A DNA stretch of 64,000 bases from a bacterium SCSIO 12741 (GTDB lineage: Bacteria; Bacteroidota; Bacteroidia; Flavobacteriales_G; Salibacteraceae): the NCBI GenBank assembly GCA_024398055.1, contig CP073749.1, positions 3,534,594 through 3,598,593 on the forward strand, written 5' to 3'. Position numbers and translations under genes: made by a program. Shown here piece by piece: positions 33,643 through 42,762 of the stretch; the first letter of the stretch is position 1; each line of letters starts with the position of its first letter. The notes beneath the pieces are model-generated. The model was not told the DNA's origin, did not search any database, and saw only the letters and a list, made by a program, of their open reading frames with translations.

Positions 33643-35139
33643 CTATTCTGCAGCCGCCTCAAAGGCCCGGAATATGTGAACCAGACCTTCCGCATCGCGA
33701 CGGCAATATGCCTTGAGGTCATTCATCCGATTTTCGTTTTCAGGATGGTTGAGGTTTTCCTGAATAACCTGAAACATGTACGCGGCTGCTCTTCCGGTCA
33801 TAATTTCGAGATCCTGGTAGTGCTTGTGCGGTTTAATGGCGGGCAACACTTGTTTCATTGAGTGGTAGCCTTTCATCTCAGGCAGGTAAAAATCTTTCCG
33901 GCGAATGGGTAATGACAGGTCCACAATTCGAGAACGGATGTCGTTGATTTCATCTGCATGCTCGGGGAAGGTCTGTGCCAGTTTTTTGAGCACATTTTGC
34001 TCAGTCAAGGGATCGTAAACCAAGAGCGTTTTGGCAGATCGGGCTGCGTTTAGAAAAGCTTCACAGAATTCCCTTCTTGGATCCTGCCCCGGCGTACAAA
34101 GAAACTCAACCAATTTGGCCTTTCCCTTGGGAGATTCCATGAGGTATCCTGCGAAAAGGAAGGGAATAAGATCAAAGGGTCGCAATCCGTCAAAAGGGGG
34201 GAGGGAAGGGAGGTAACCTTCAAAGTCGATGAAAAGCGCTGGGTACTGAACACTATCTATAAAGTGCTGTACACCCTTTTTCTCAACTCTTCGGTGTCCA
34301 TCCATCTGAATTTTCTGAGAAAAACTAATCTCCTCGTCGCGGGGAATATCAGCTATCTTTTTAACGCCGTCCTTCCAATACTCAAACATGCGATCCTTAG
34401 GCAATCCGACCAATTCAAATATGGAATTCTCCGGAACATCTTTCCAACAAACCGATTTAAAATCACAAGGCAAGGGTTCGGTACACTGATTTCCAATTTT
34501 TCGCCGGGGTACTTTTTCCTGCTTCAATACCTTTCGAAACAGGGCGACCTTTTTATCTATTTCGGGAATGAGTTTTTCAATTCGATGAGAAACCGATCGT
34601 ATTTTAAACAGCTTCTGCGGGTCGATGGCACCTTGGCGTTCATAATGACGATCGATCAGGGCGAATCGTACATCCACAATCGGAATTTCCTTTTGCAATA
34701 CGTAGTACTGAAAGGCGGCATTGCGTACACTTCGATCGCTCAATCGACTGGCAATTTTTACCAGGTAAATCACCCATCCCTCTTTTTCCTTGACAAGGCA
34801 ATGCACATCACACATCAAGTCGTCCACCAAAAAGCTGGGATAAAACAGTGCCTTTTCTCCTTGGTCCAGAAGTTGGCGTGTTAGTTCAATGGAGCCCAAC
34901 CAGTCCTTTTCTTCATCACGTTCGCCAAACTTTCCACAAGATTTTCCTTCGGGATACCGTTTTTTGAACCATTCGAAAACTGGATTGCCTAATTCCTTAA
35001 GGATCTTGCCCTCAGGGCTATCACGTTCTTCTTTTAACTCGGATTGGTACTTATGGAGCCACAAAAACTTTTCACACTGCCAGCCTCTTGCAAAAGAGGT
35101 CTTGCTTATTACACGGGTGAAATCCAATTTTGTGTCCAT
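33643..35139 (-). CDS. DUF2779 nuclease-like protein with Cas4-type Fe-S cysteines
   Basis: A protein of 498 residues. The N-terminal half resembles Cas4/AddB-type PD-(D/E)XK nucleases: SFARGWQCEKFLWLHKYQ at the start, an acidic centre near DDLMCDVHCLVKEKEGW..YLVKIA, and clustered cysteines in NQCTEPLPCDFKSVCW (C-x5-C-x5-C), which with the early Cys could bind [4Fe-4S]. The C-terminal half is the DUF2779 domain, with ALFIDFEGYLPSLPPFDGLRPF and a late DAEGLV, suggesting an RNase H-fold exonuclease. The start at 35139 (MDTKLDFTRVISK) is preferred because a TAAGTTTG box lies 9 nt upstream and would sit inside a longer frame. No CRISPR or other DNA-repair partner is adjacent. Confidence 0.85.
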   Translation of the reverse strand: MDTKLDFTRVISKTSFARGWQCEKFLWLHKYQSELKEERDSPEGKILKELGNPVFEWFKKRYPEGKSCGKFGERDEEKDWLGSIELTRQLLDQGEKALFYPSFLVDDLMCDVHCLVKEKEGWVIYLVKIASRLSDRSVRNAAFQYYVLQKEIPIVDVRFALIDRHYERQGAIDPQKLFKIRSVSHRIEKLIPEIDKKVALFRKVLKQEKVPRRKIGNQCTEPLPCDFKSVCWKDVPENSIFELVGLPKDRMFEYWKDGVKKIADIPRDEEISFSQKIQMDGHRRVEKKGVQHFIDSVQYPALFIDFEGYLPSLPPFDGLRPFDLIPFLFAGYLMESPKGKAKLVEFLCTPGQDPRREFCEAFLNAARSAKTLLVYDPLTEQNVLKKLAQTFPEHADEINDIRSRIVDLSLPIRRKDFYLPEMKGYHSMKQVLPAIKPHKHYQDLEIMTGRAAAYMFQVIQENLNHPENENRMNDLKAYCRRDAEGLVHIFRAFEAAAE

Positions 35140-35148
35140 TCGAAGCCA

Positions 35149-35156
35149 CAAACTTA
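35149..35156 (-). promoter_or_regulatory. -7 promoter box of the DUF2779 gene
   Basis: TAAGTTTG on the minus strand, ending 9 nt before the ATG at 35139. It lies in the 41-nt space shared with the divergent HDAC-like gene. Confidence 0.55.
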
Positions 35157-35180
35157 ACAAAAGCTACACTCGAAAAAGAG

Positions 35181-36080
35181 ATGCATATTGCCTATCATCC
35201 CATCTATGTTCATCCAGTGCCCACAGGGCATCGATTTCCCATGGAAAAATATGAGCTCATTCAGCAGCAATTACTGCGAGAAGGCGTGGTTTCAGAGGAT
35301 CAGTTTTTTGAACCTGGAATACTTCATCGGGAGGATGCCATACGGGTGCATACTCCTGAATATTGGGAAACCCTAACGGGACTCCAACTGAGTAAAGCGG
35401 CCCAACGTAAAACAGGGTTCATCCATAACGAGGTGTTAATCGAACGGGAAAGAACGATTATGCAAGGAACCTTGGAAGCGGCATCCTGGGCACTAAAAGA
35501 CGGGGTGTCATTTAACATTGCCGGAGGTACCCACCACGCTTATTCTGATCGAGGTGAAGGATTCTGCCTGCTCAATGATTTTGCCATTGCTGCCGCCTGG
35601 CTGCTGGAGCAAGAATTGGTTTCCCGGGTTTTGATTGTCGATTTGGATGTACATCAGGGAAACGGTACGGCCGAGATTTTTAGGAACGATCCTCGGGTAT
35701 TCACCTTTAGCATGCATGGCAAAAACAACTACCCCTTAAAAAAGGAACGATCGGATTTGGACATTGCCCTGGAAGACCAAACTACGGATCGCGAATTTTT
35801 GGATCAGCTTAATCAATCGTTGGAAGTAATATCGGAGGTATTTCAGCCGGAGTTTGTATTCTACCAGAGTGGGGTAGATGTATTGGAAAGCGACAAATTG
35901 GGCCGATTAAACTTAAGTATGGAAGGTTGCCGTCAACGAGATGATGCGGTAATTCGATGGTGTTATAGCCACGATCTTCCCCTGGTTGTTTCCATGGGAG
36001 GAGGGTATTCTGAAAAGGTTTCTGATATTGTTAATGCCCACATCCAGGTATACCGACTGGCCCGGGATATTTACACTTAG
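35181..36080 (+). CDS. Histone deacetylase/AcuC-family amidohydrolase
   Basis: A 299-residue arginase-fold zinc deacetylase-like protein. Key motifs are the general-base pair in GGTHHAYSDRGEGFCLLND, the metal site in VLIVDLDVHQGNG (D-x-H) and the second aspartate in FYQSGVDVLESDKLGRLNLS, plus SMGGGYS near the end. The family removes acetyl groups from acetyl-lysine or acetylpolyamines in bacteria, or acts as acetoin-utilisation protein. The start at 35181 (MHIAYHPIYVHPVP) fits the family N-terminus. The gene is divergent from the DUF2779 gene and converges on 36077 with overlapping stop codons (TTAG). Confidence 0.9.
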   Translation: MHIAYHPIYVHPVPTGHRFPMEKYELIQQQLLREGVVSEDQFFEPGILHREDAIRVHTPEYWETLTGLQLSKAAQRKTGFIHNEVLIERERTIMQGTLEAASWALKDGVSFNIAGGTHHAYSDRGEGFCLLNDFAIAAAWLLEQELVSRVLIVDLDVHQGNGTAEIFRNDPRVFTFSMHGKNNYPLKKERSDLDIALEDQTTDREFLDQLNQSLEVISEVFQPEFVFYQSGVDVLESDKLGRLNLSMEGCRQRDDAVIRWCYSHDLPLVVSMGGGYSEKVSDIVNAHIQVYRLARDIYT

Positions 36081-37588
36081 GAGTCTTCTTCTTCCTGAAT
36101 TTGAAGGTCAAACACATGACCGCTGGCTCGTAGACTGGCCAGTTCTTTTTCGTACTCTTCAGAAGAGATTTTTTCGTTGTTCCGGTAGTAAGAATCAAAC
36201 AACCACCAGTCAACTTCTTTAACGTACTCTACCACTTCTCCCGGACGGTATACTTTGTCTCGGTACACCAGATAAACACCCAGTCCTTCTTCAGAGTGAT
36301 AAATCCGAGCACGACTATGAAGGTTGAAGGTACTATCTAAAGAAACTGGTTCCACATCTCCACGTTTCAGTCCGAGTCCGGCCACAATTTCGCTAAGCAA
36401 CTGACGATTCTCTACAGCACTTAGCATGCTTTCATCCAGTTCAGAATTTTGGCTGCTGGTTACTTCATAACCCGTGTTCAAAATGTTTTCCAGAGCCAGA
36501 TTCACATCTTTCAAACTTCTTCTTGGGCCTACGTTCAAGCCGGCAAGAGCCGTGTGAAAATCACCCATTACCGCATTCTTAGCAGCCTGGCTTTTGTTCT
36601 GTTTTCTTTTTTCTACGGCTTCGTTGCTTTCGGTTACTCCAATCTTAAGTTCGTCACTCAATCCTTTTTCTCCGGTTTCAACTACTACAGCAACTTCCTC
36701 GGTGGTTAGCTGAACTTCTTTTTTCTTTTCTTCTTCGATAAAGAGTTCGGCCATAAACTCATCTCTAACCGACTTTACTTCAATAAATTCATCCTTGCGT
36801 TGGTCATAAGCATAACGAGCATAAGGGCGGCTTAGGGTAGGGCTGTTCACATTTTGAACATCGTCATTCACCAACAGAAGATTTAATCCCTTAATCTTTT
36901 TACCCACCAATCTTTCATTATTGGTAGCCGTTTGGGTACTTATGGCCACATAAGAACTTTTGTAACCGTCTTTTTGAACAGAAAACTTGTAGGATTTCTG
37001 GTAGTCAAGAGAAAGTTCGTAACGCCCTTTTTTATCGGTAAATACTGTGTCTACCGGACTTCCGTTTTCCAGAACCACCACTCGTGCATCGGAGATGTTT
37101 TTGTTTTTCGTATCCCGGGCACGACCTTCTACGGCAATTAAGCGATAATCTGGAATGATGTTGAGTGTCGCTTTAAATTCATCCGCCGCTGCTGGGTCAA
37201 CCAAGAAGTTTCCTTGTTCGTAATCATATACCTGGTAAGGCTTTTTGAAAGCTTCAGGGTTCGCATCAGGATCATTGATACTGAAAGCCGGAATTGCTGC
37301 AATAGAAAGCGTATCCGCGTTTGGATCCGTTCCTTCAGGCAACATGGTGTTCAATTCAATAAAAGTGGGGTGCAGGGTATCGTTGTTTACCTGAACCGTT
37401 AGCGCTTCTTTCATAAAGGGAAGGCTCAAAGCATAGTTACCATTAGGATCGGTAGTATCGGCCTCCAGTCTTTTTCCCTTTTCCATCAATACGATGGGCA
37501 CACCAGCCATAGCTTGGTTCGACTTGTTTACCAATTGACCTTCTAATCTCAATTCTTGTGGCCCAGTCTCTATAGGAGTTTCCGCCAA
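36077..37588 (-). CDS. Carboxypeptidase-regulatory-like repeat protein, C-terminal part (split by frameshift)
   Basis: A 503-residue frame starting with a TTG in mid-protein. It contains two or more beta-sandwich units of the form LEGQLVNKSNQAMAGVPIVLMEKG...DPNGNYALSLPF and VEGRARDTKNKNISDARVVVLENGSPVDTVFTDKKGRYELSLDY, which match CarboxypepD_reg-like (Ig-like) repeats, and a C-terminal helical/beta region. It has no signal peptide. Adding one C to the C4 run (plus strand G4 at 37614-37617) joins it to the upstream frame as AAYKPPPPPDTTQAQPLAETPIETG. Together with a second frameshift near the 5' end, the true gene would span 36077-39428. Convergent with the HDAC-like gene, sharing TTAG at 36077-36080. 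Confidence 0.8.
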   Translation of the reverse strand: MAETPIETGPQELRLEGQLVNKSNQAMAGVPIVLMEKGKRLEADTTDPNGNYALSLPFMKEALTVQVNNDTLHPTFIELNTMLPEGTDPNADTLSIAAIPAFSINDPDANPEAFKKPYQVYDYEQGNFLVDPAAADEFKATLNIIPDYRLIAVEGRARDTKNKNISDARVVVLENGSPVDTVFTDKKGRYELSLDYQKSYKFSVQKDGYKSSYVAISTQTATNNERLVGKKIKGLNLLLVNDDVQNVNSPTLSRPYARYAYDQRKDEFIEVKSVRDEFMAELFIEEEKKKEVQLTTEEVAVVVETGEKGLSDELKIGVTESNEAVEKRKQNKSQAAKNAVMGDFHTALAGLNVGPRRSLKDVNLALENILNTGYEVTSSQNSELDESMLSAVENRQLLSEIVAGLGLKRGDVEPVSLDSTFNLHSRARIYHSEEGLGVYLVYRDKVYRPGEVVEYVKEVDWWLFDSYYRNNEKISSEEYEKELASLRASGHVFDLQIQEEEDS

Positions 37589-39396
37589 AGGCTGAGCTTG
37601 AGTGGTATCGGGTGGGGAGGTGGTTTGTAAGCCGCAATTTGATTTTCAAAACTCTTGTAAGAAGCTGAATCTAAAACAAAGAATTCTTCCCGCTCATCGT
37701 AATAAAAACCCATGCAAATGGTGTGTTCAACCACTTGTGGTGGGAAGGTTTTAGACGAACCGAAATAGGTGGTTTCCTTATGGATAATTGGGAGGCCTTC
37801 CAAGTTGGCCTGAGGAAAATCTTGATCTGAATTGTAACTATCCGGCATACGGGCATCGATGAAGTGCTCCGTGGTAAAATAGTCGTCCTTTTTCAGTTTG
37901 ATATAGTAGCGTCTACCCAAGGGTAGCTCCAAGGAATAGCGCCCTTTTTTGTCTGTTGTATCGCTAATGATGGTGTGTTCCTTGTGCTCATCCATCACCA
38001 TGTAGTGAACGTCTGGCACTGGAAATCCTTCAGCCATATCGCGCACCGTACCTTTTTTGATGATGAGCTTCCCTTTAGGTAGGGAATCGGTGCGGGCTTC
38101 ACGAATTTCGCGGAGCATCTGGAAGAATTGCTTTTCTACAACGGTATCTTTTTTGAATCCCTTTTCCTCGGCATCGTATGAATACTTAGCCATGGGCAGG
38201 GTTCTGAACGTTCTTGGATTAATGTCGGTTCGAGCGGTATCGTATAATTCAACATCCGTGGCAAACTGAGAAGCATTTGGCATTTCCTCGTCTTCCATGT
38301 AGGTGCTAAATGAAATGAATCCGCTGTGATAACCTTCTGACTCAAAATTCACCTTAACGATCGATTGGTAAGGAATCTCAATTTCAAAATCACTGGAATC
38401 GACCACCATTTCGTCAATCAGTGTATTACCATCCTTAATTTGAACCTTGGTGGGCTTAAATGGCTTACCTTCTTGATTTTCAAGGTTTCCTCTAACCGTA
38501 ATTCGCTTACGATTCAGGAAGATTTTTTCTTTAAACGTACTGGCTGCCAATTCGTCGGAACCAAAATTCCCTTCTTCTGGGATGTACTCAATCTTCTCAA
38601 CAGGTAGGGCCGTAGCTCGCATGTTAATAGGCTCTTCGCTGCTTACCAATTCAATGTCTTGTTTTACGGAGAAGTCACCTTCTTTTAAGCTATCTGGTAC
38701 CACCGTGGAAATCTCAGCAAACACAGGATGTACATTATCTCCTTCGAAGTAAACCTTCGTTTCTGGTTGCATCATATCCATTTGGATGGAGTAGTTGCCA
38801 TTCGAGTCGCTGTACGATTCAGAGATGATTTGATCGTTGGAGTCCAGTACAAAAACGTGGACCGGCAAAGAATCATTGAATAATCCTTTAAGTGATCCGC
38901 GAACGGTCATTCGTCCAATGTTTGGACGCTCCAATTCGGAGATGAAGTTTCCTGGATTAGCAATTTCATCAAACAGGTCAAAGGCGGGGTTGAAGTAAAC
39001 TTTTCGCGCAGGTCTTTCGGCTACAGCCCGTCGGTTAAACTTGGTGGAATCGTCAATCAGCGTAAGCGTACCAGCGTGTGTGTAGGGTTTGTAAACCTTA
39101 CTGGATGGGACATCGGTGTCAAATAACATGAAGATTCCGACATAGCTTTCTTTCTCAAAATACACGCGGTATTGACGTTCGTATTCCAGCTTGAAAATAA
39201 CCTTACCCTTGGAGTTGGTGTAGAAGGTGTCAATCGGTTGCGTACCGGTGCTATCGGTAATTCTTACCTGAACACTATCGAGCGAGTTACCGGCGTCGTT
39301 CTTTAGCTTGAAGTTAACCGTAAGCTTGCTGTACTTAATGGGGGAGTGGAAAAGGCATAGATTACCGCGATTAATCCCGGTAGGACCACTGCCCAC
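37570..39396 (-). CDS. Carboxypeptidase-regulatory-like repeat protein, middle part (frameshifted at both ends)
   Basis: A 608-residue frame with at least four Ig-like units, each with a form such as LTVNFKLKNDAGNSLDSVQVRITDSTG...FYTNSKGKVIFKLEY. It has no signal peptide of its own. In another frame an ATG at 39428, preceded by AGGAG (39434-39438) and a TATTTTTG box (39445-39452), starts a membrane-anchor or signal sequence (WAVVLPGLIAVIYAF...) that joins this frame if one C is added to the C5 run (plus strand G5 at 39340-39344). The full, repaired protein would be about 1115 residues. It is likely exported and cell-surface or periplasmic. The paralog at 39660 has one such unit only. Confidence 0.8.
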   Translation of the reverse strand: MGSGPTGINRGNLCLFHSPIKYSKLTVNFKLKNDAGNSLDSVQVRITDSTGTQPIDTFYTNSKGKVIFKLEYERQYRVYFEKESYVGIFMLFDTDVPSSKVYKPYTHAGTLTLIDDSTKFNRRAVAERPARKVYFNPAFDLFDEIANPGNFISELERPNIGRMTVRGSLKGLFNDSLPVHVFVLDSNDQIISESYSDSNGNYSIQMDMMQPETKVYFEGDNVHPVFAEISTVVPDSLKEGDFSVKQDIELVSSEEPINMRATALPVEKIEYIPEEGNFGSDELAASTFKEKIFLNRKRITVRGNLENQEGKPFKPTKVQIKDGNTLIDEMVVDSSDFEIEIPYQSIVKVNFESEGYHSGFISFSTYMEDEEMPNASQFATDVELYDTARTDINPRTFRTLPMAKYSYDAEEKGFKKDTVVEKQFFQMLREIREARTDSLPKGKLIIKKGTVRDMAEGFPVPDVHYMVMDEHKEHTIISDTTDKKGRYSLELPLGRRYYIKLKKDDYFTTEHFIDARMPDSYNSDQDFPQANLEGLPIIHKETTYFGSSKTFPPQVVEHTICMGFYYDEREEFFVLDSASYKSFENQIAAYKPPPHPIPLKLSLWRKLL

Positions 39397-39444
39397 ATCA
39401 TCAAATTTTTCAAGTACTGTTGCACCATAAGTCTCCTAAGGACC

Positions 39445-39452
39445 CAAAAATA
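39445..39452 (-). promoter_or_regulatory. -7 promoter box upstream of the frameshifted repeat-protein gene
   Basis: TATTTTTG on the minus strand, 16 nt before the ATG at 39428, with a rare Shine-Dalgarno-like AGGAG between them. It supports the N-terminal start lying in the other frame. Confidence 0.6.
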
Positions 39453-39659
39453 AAAATTAAAGCGTAAGGATACTTAGCTACTGCAAGAAGATATGAGGAT
39501 ACAGATAACTATTGCTCCGTAAGCTCCCCATTGAAGCTGAAAAGAAGTAAGTCAGGTTAATGGGAATACGAAATCAGAGAAATGTAGTGAGCTGGTAATG
39601 AGTGGTTTGTGTTTTGTTCGATTTCGAATTAAGCGGGTTTTACCTTCCTGTTTAATAAC

Positions 39660-40196
39660 CTACTTGCGATTTTTCTTACTTCGGTCTATTTCCTTGATCA
39701 ATTCTCCCACAGCCCTTCCATTCAAATTTTGATAGAATACACGTTGTCTCCGGTCAAACTCCACCGTTGACATCAGAATGGGTTTAATCGATCGCGTGGG
39801 ATCAGATTCGGTATTGGACAAGGTGGTGATCGTAAACTGAAAGCTTCGAATTTTATGCACCTGCGATTCGGGAACCTCGGTATCTATGATCAAAAAGATG
39901 TCCGTTACACCGCCACCACCTGTATAGTAAATCTGATATTTCTTTTGATACTCCAGTTGCAGGGCATACTTACCTTTTTCGTCCGTGTAAATGGAGTCCA
40001 GAATTTCAACTCCGGTGCTGTCGGTGAGTAGAAGCAGAAGATCGTTTAATGGGCGCTTATCTTCACCTCTTACCGTACCCTTCAGATCCAAATAACCTTC
40101 AGTCTTTAAGGTGTCTTTCGCTGGAGTAAAATCCATAGAATGGGCCGAGGAGTAACTCAGTCCTAAGATTAAGAGGAGAGAAAAGAATCTTAGCAT
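39660..40196 (-). CDS. Small exported protein with one carboxypeptidase-regulatory-like domain
   Basis: A 178-residue protein with a signal peptide (cleavage near SSAHS, about residue 20) and one Ig-like unit, LDLKGTVRGEDKRPLNDLLLLLTDSTGVEILDSIYTDEKGKYALQLEY, closely paralleling the first unit of the large neighbouring protein (both have TDSTG and a final GKY/GKV strand followed by VPESQVHK/VPSSKVYK). It appears to be a short paralog and ends in a basic tail (IDRSKKNRK). The TAACTTTG box is 7 nt from the ATG. Function unknown; possibly an accessory of the same surface structure. Confidence 0.8.
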   Translation of the reverse strand: MLRFFSLLLILGLSYSSAHSMDFTPAKDTLKTEGYLDLKGTVRGEDKRPLNDLLLLLTDSTGVEILDSIYTDEKGKYALQLEYQKKYQIYYTGGGGVTDIFLIIDTEVPESQVHKIRSFQFTITTLSNTESDPTRSIKPILMSTVEFDRRQRVFYQNLNGRAVGELIKEIDRSKKNRK

Positions 40197-40203
40197 CGTG
40201 CTG

Positions 40204-40211
40204 CAAAGTTA
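40204..40211 (-). promoter_or_regulatory. -7 promoter box of the small carboxypeptidase-regulatory-like gene
   Basis: TAACTTTG on the minus strand, 7 nt before the ATG at 40196, so the mRNA would be nearly leaderless. Confidence 0.55.
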
Positions 40212-40286
40212 GTGAACCTTGAGGAGTTGGATTTCTGATTTGGGATTCTAATTGGAATCGAATGAAATCTGAAGGATCATTTTGGA

Positions 40287-41738
40287 TTAGTCGTCAGATT
40301 CCTTCTTTGGGGCTTTTTTTGGAGCATTTTTCCAATCCCACACCTCAGGAGTTTTCTTTTGGGAAGAATCGAACAGGTATTCAAAGTAGGCTTTCACACC
40401 ATGGCCCGGAGATAGAGCAGGGTACTGCATGATTTTTCCTTCGGGATCAATCAGGCAATAGGTTGGCATGGCCACCACTTCATAGTCTTCCTTGATAGGA
40501 GCATCGTCTCCGGCATAGAGAAACAGCCATGGATACTCATGGGAATCCACGAAATGTTCGTACCGTTTGATACGCTGATCCACCGAAATACTAATAACAA
40601 CCAGGGAATCTCCGTATAAGGTATGAACTTCATTCAAAGCAGGCATAGCCTTAATGCAGGGGGAGCACCAAGTAGCCCAAAAATCCAGGTAAACGTATTT
40701 GCCGCGGTAGTCTTCTAAGCTGTGCTCATTCCCTTGGCGATCTTTGAGTACAAAGGAGGGAGCAGGGTTACCCGGAGCAAGACGCTTGAGTTTGCGTAAA
40801 TAGTAGCGGGCAATTTCACGGATTTCCACAGAGGTAGTGCGAGCTTCCAGTTTTCCAATCATTCGGGTGATTGCTGGTACCGTGTAACCTTCGGTGCTTT
40901 GCGATAGGCGGTGTAGCTCCATGATGGTTATGAGCTCAGCGTTCTCCACATTGGCAATGAAATCGTGATTTTGGATCAACTGCATAAGACTGTCCGCATC
41001 GCCGGTTTCTTCTATGTATCTCTTAATTCGCTCCTTTTCACCACTCAAATTGTAGCGGTTAAACCACTTGTTGTAGTAGCTTTCGTAGAAATCCGCAAAA
41101 GCCGGATTTTGAAAATGTATTTCTCCGGAAGACAGGTATTGTTGAAATAGGGTGTCTTTGTGAATCCGCGCATTGTATTCCTGCCGGGCAATTTTATACT
41201 TCAGGTAATCTTTTAGAAAATCATTTTCCACAGAGGCAAACTCTTCGGAAATATTGGTTTTGAGCTTGGCTACGGTTTTTTTTGCATTTCCCCGGATAAA
41301 TTGCATGTAGTTCTTCTGCTGAAAATCTTCCAGGTAAAAATTGATCTGGCTTACCCTTGGGTTCACACTGTCAGGGTCTTGAGCCAATAGAGTAGCTGGT
41401 AGGTATTTATCTGGACTAAGAGGCGCATCGGATTGAGCGTACCAAGCTTCTAAACTCAAGGAATATTCTCCATTTGGAGCTACATAAAAATTGCTTCGGT
41501 GCTCTCCAATTCGCAAAGTAATCAGGCGAACCTGTCCAGGATCAAAGTCAAACGAAAACTGCCCGGATTCATCAATAATTTGATGCGCAATGTCATTTTG
41601 CGTAAGGGTGAAAAGGTCATTGAATACCTGCAATTTGATTTCCCGGCCAGCATAAGATTTGGCCGTACCGCTAATGCGGGTAGCCCAGGCAGGAATGCTC
41701 AGAAGTAAAAGGAACAGGTATGGAATCAGTCGAATCAT
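40287..41738 (-). CDS. TlpA-like thioredoxin-domain protein
   Basis: A 483-residue exported protein. A signal peptide (cleavage near AWAT, residue 19) is followed by a DUF4369-like beta domain (about 20-110), a long helical linker, and a C-terminal thioredoxin fold with the redox pair in FWATWCSPCIKAMPALNEV (WCSPC, residues about 359-363). The cis-proline segment is AMPTYCLIDPEGKIM. Periplasmic disulfide reduction is the expected role, for example in cytochrome maturation or maintaining surface-protein thiols. It starts 4 nt inside the coaD stop (translational coupling). Confidence 0.88.
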   Translation of the reverse strand: MIRLIPYLFLLLLSIPAWATRISGTAKSYAGREIKLQVFNDLFTLTQNDIAHQIIDESGQFSFDFDPGQVRLITLRIGEHRSNFYVAPNGEYSLSLEAWYAQSDAPLSPDKYLPATLLAQDPDSVNPRVSQINFYLEDFQQKNYMQFIRGNAKKTVAKLKTNISEEFASVENDFLKDYLKYKIARQEYNARIHKDTLFQQYLSSGEIHFQNPAFADFYESYYNKWFNRYNLSGEKERIKRYIEETGDADSLMQLIQNHDFIANVENAELITIMELHRLSQSTEGYTVPAITRMIGKLEARTTSVEIREIARYYLRKLKRLAPGNPAPSFVLKDRQGNEHSLEDYRGKYVYLDFWATWCSPCIKAMPALNEVHTLYGDSLVVISISVDQRIKRYEHFVDSHEYPWLFLYAGDDAPIKEDYEVVAMPTYCLIDPEGKIMQYPALSPGHGVKAYFEYLFDSSQKKTPEVWDWKNAPKKAPKKESDD

Positions 41739-42193
41739 TTAAAGGGAAAAGATTCTGGTACAAATTGACTTATATCTCCGCCATTGCGCAAAATATCTCT
41801 TACAACGGTTGAGGTGATGGCTGAGTATTCAGGTTGGCTGATCAAAAAGAGTGTTTCAACCTGATCATTCATACTTCGATTCATCAGCGCAATGTTTCTT
41901 TCGTATTCGAAGTCAGCCGCAATTCTAAGGCCACGAAGAATGTATTGGGCGTTAATTTTTTTGCAGTACTCAATGGTCAATCCTTCGTACTGGTCTACCA
42001 CCACATGGTCATAATCCTTGAAGCAGGCTTGCAAAGCTTCCATGCGTTGCTCCAGGGTAAACATGTATTTCTTACTGGAGTTTACTCCAATGGCCAATAT
42101 AATTTTATCGAAAAGAGGAGCGGCTCGTTTTACAATCGCTTCATGACCAACTGTGATTGGGTCAAAACTTCCGGGAAATACAGCAACTTTCAT
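41735..42193 (-). CDS. coaD: Phosphopantetheine adenylyltransferase
   Basis: A 152-residue enzyme of coenzyme A synthesis: 4'-phosphopantetheine + ATP to dephospho-CoA + pyrophosphate. The N-terminal FPGSFDPITVGHEAIVKRA is the nucleotidyltransferase signature with the T/HxGH motif, and YILRGLRIAADFEYERNIA and YSAITSTVVRDI are CoaD-specific. Length is normal. It has a TAATTTTG box 13 nt upstream, so it can be transcribed separately from rsmD, whose stop lies 26 nt upstream. Confidence 0.95.
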   Translation of the reverse strand: MKVAVFPGSFDPITVGHEAIVKRAAPLFDKIILAIGVNSSKKYMFTLEQRMEALQACFKDYDHVVVDQYEGLTIEYCKKINAQYILRGLRIAADFEYERNIALMNRSMNDQVETLFLISQPEYSAITSTVVRDILRNGGDISQFVPESFPFK

Positions 42194-42206
42194 GGGGTCT
42201 TTTGAG

Positions 42207-42214
42207 CAAAATTA
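42207..42214 (-). promoter_or_regulatory. -7 promoter box of coaD
   Basis: TAATTTTG on the minus strand, 13 nt before the coaD ATG and just downstream of rsmD. Confidence 0.5.
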
Positions 42215-42219
42215 TCAAA

Positions 42220-42762
42220 TCAGTCTTTGCCGACCTGGAAAAAACTGAAACGAACGTGTCCATATTTTCTTGTGTTCTGAAGGAGAGGGTGGTCATCAAA
42301 TTGATGCTCAGGTCCATGCTCGAGAACTGCCCAGCCATTGGGTGCCAGGTTTTTGGCATCGGTCATGAGTTCGGGTAATTTTTCCAAATTCGGATGGTCA
42401 TAGGGCGGATCCGCAAAAATGAGGTCAAAGGGTTTGGGGAGTCCTTTATTGAGAAGTCTAAACACATCCGAGCGATACACCTTCATGGGCAAGTCGAGCT
42501 CTTTGGCGGTGCGATCAATAAATCGAATGCACTTCATATTTTGTTCCACCGTCCATACTTCCGGACATCCACGTGAAGCCAATTCAAAGCTGATATTTCC
42601 CGTCCCGGCAAATAAATCAATGGCACGAATTTCTTCCAGATCCATCAGGTTGTTCAATATGTTGAACAGCGATTCTTTGGCAAAATTGGTGGTAGGCCTA
42701 ACGGGAAGGTTACCCGGTGTTTTTAAGGTCTTTCCTCGGTATTTTCCGCTTATTATTCGCAC
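42220..42762 (-). CDS. rsmD: 16S rRNA (guanine(966)-N2)-methyltransferase
   Basis: A 180-residue class I methyltransferase. The start MRIISGKYRGKTLKTPG and the catalytic motif LIFADPPYDHPNLEKL (DPPY) identify RsmD, with SAM-binding AIDLFAGTGNISFELASRG. The family methylates G966 of 16S rRNA. The 3' end precedes coaD, the usual Bacteroidota order rsmD-coaD; its start overlaps the DUF3822 gene's 3' end by 10 nt. Confidence 0.94.
   Translation of the reverse strand: MRIISGKYRGKTLKTPGNLPVRPTTNFAKESLFNILNNLMDLEEIRAIDLFAGTGNISFELASRGCPEVWTVEQNMKCIRFIDRTAKELDLPMKVYRSDVFRLLNKGLPKPFDLIFADPPYDHPNLEKLPELMTDAKNLAPNGWAVLEHGPEHQFDDHPLLQNTRKYGHVRFSFFQVGKD

Noticed and set aside
39453-39659. A small RNA or extra gene between the two carboxypeptidase-regulatory-like genes
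   Set aside because: The stretch is AT-rich with no open frame and no convincing hairpin.
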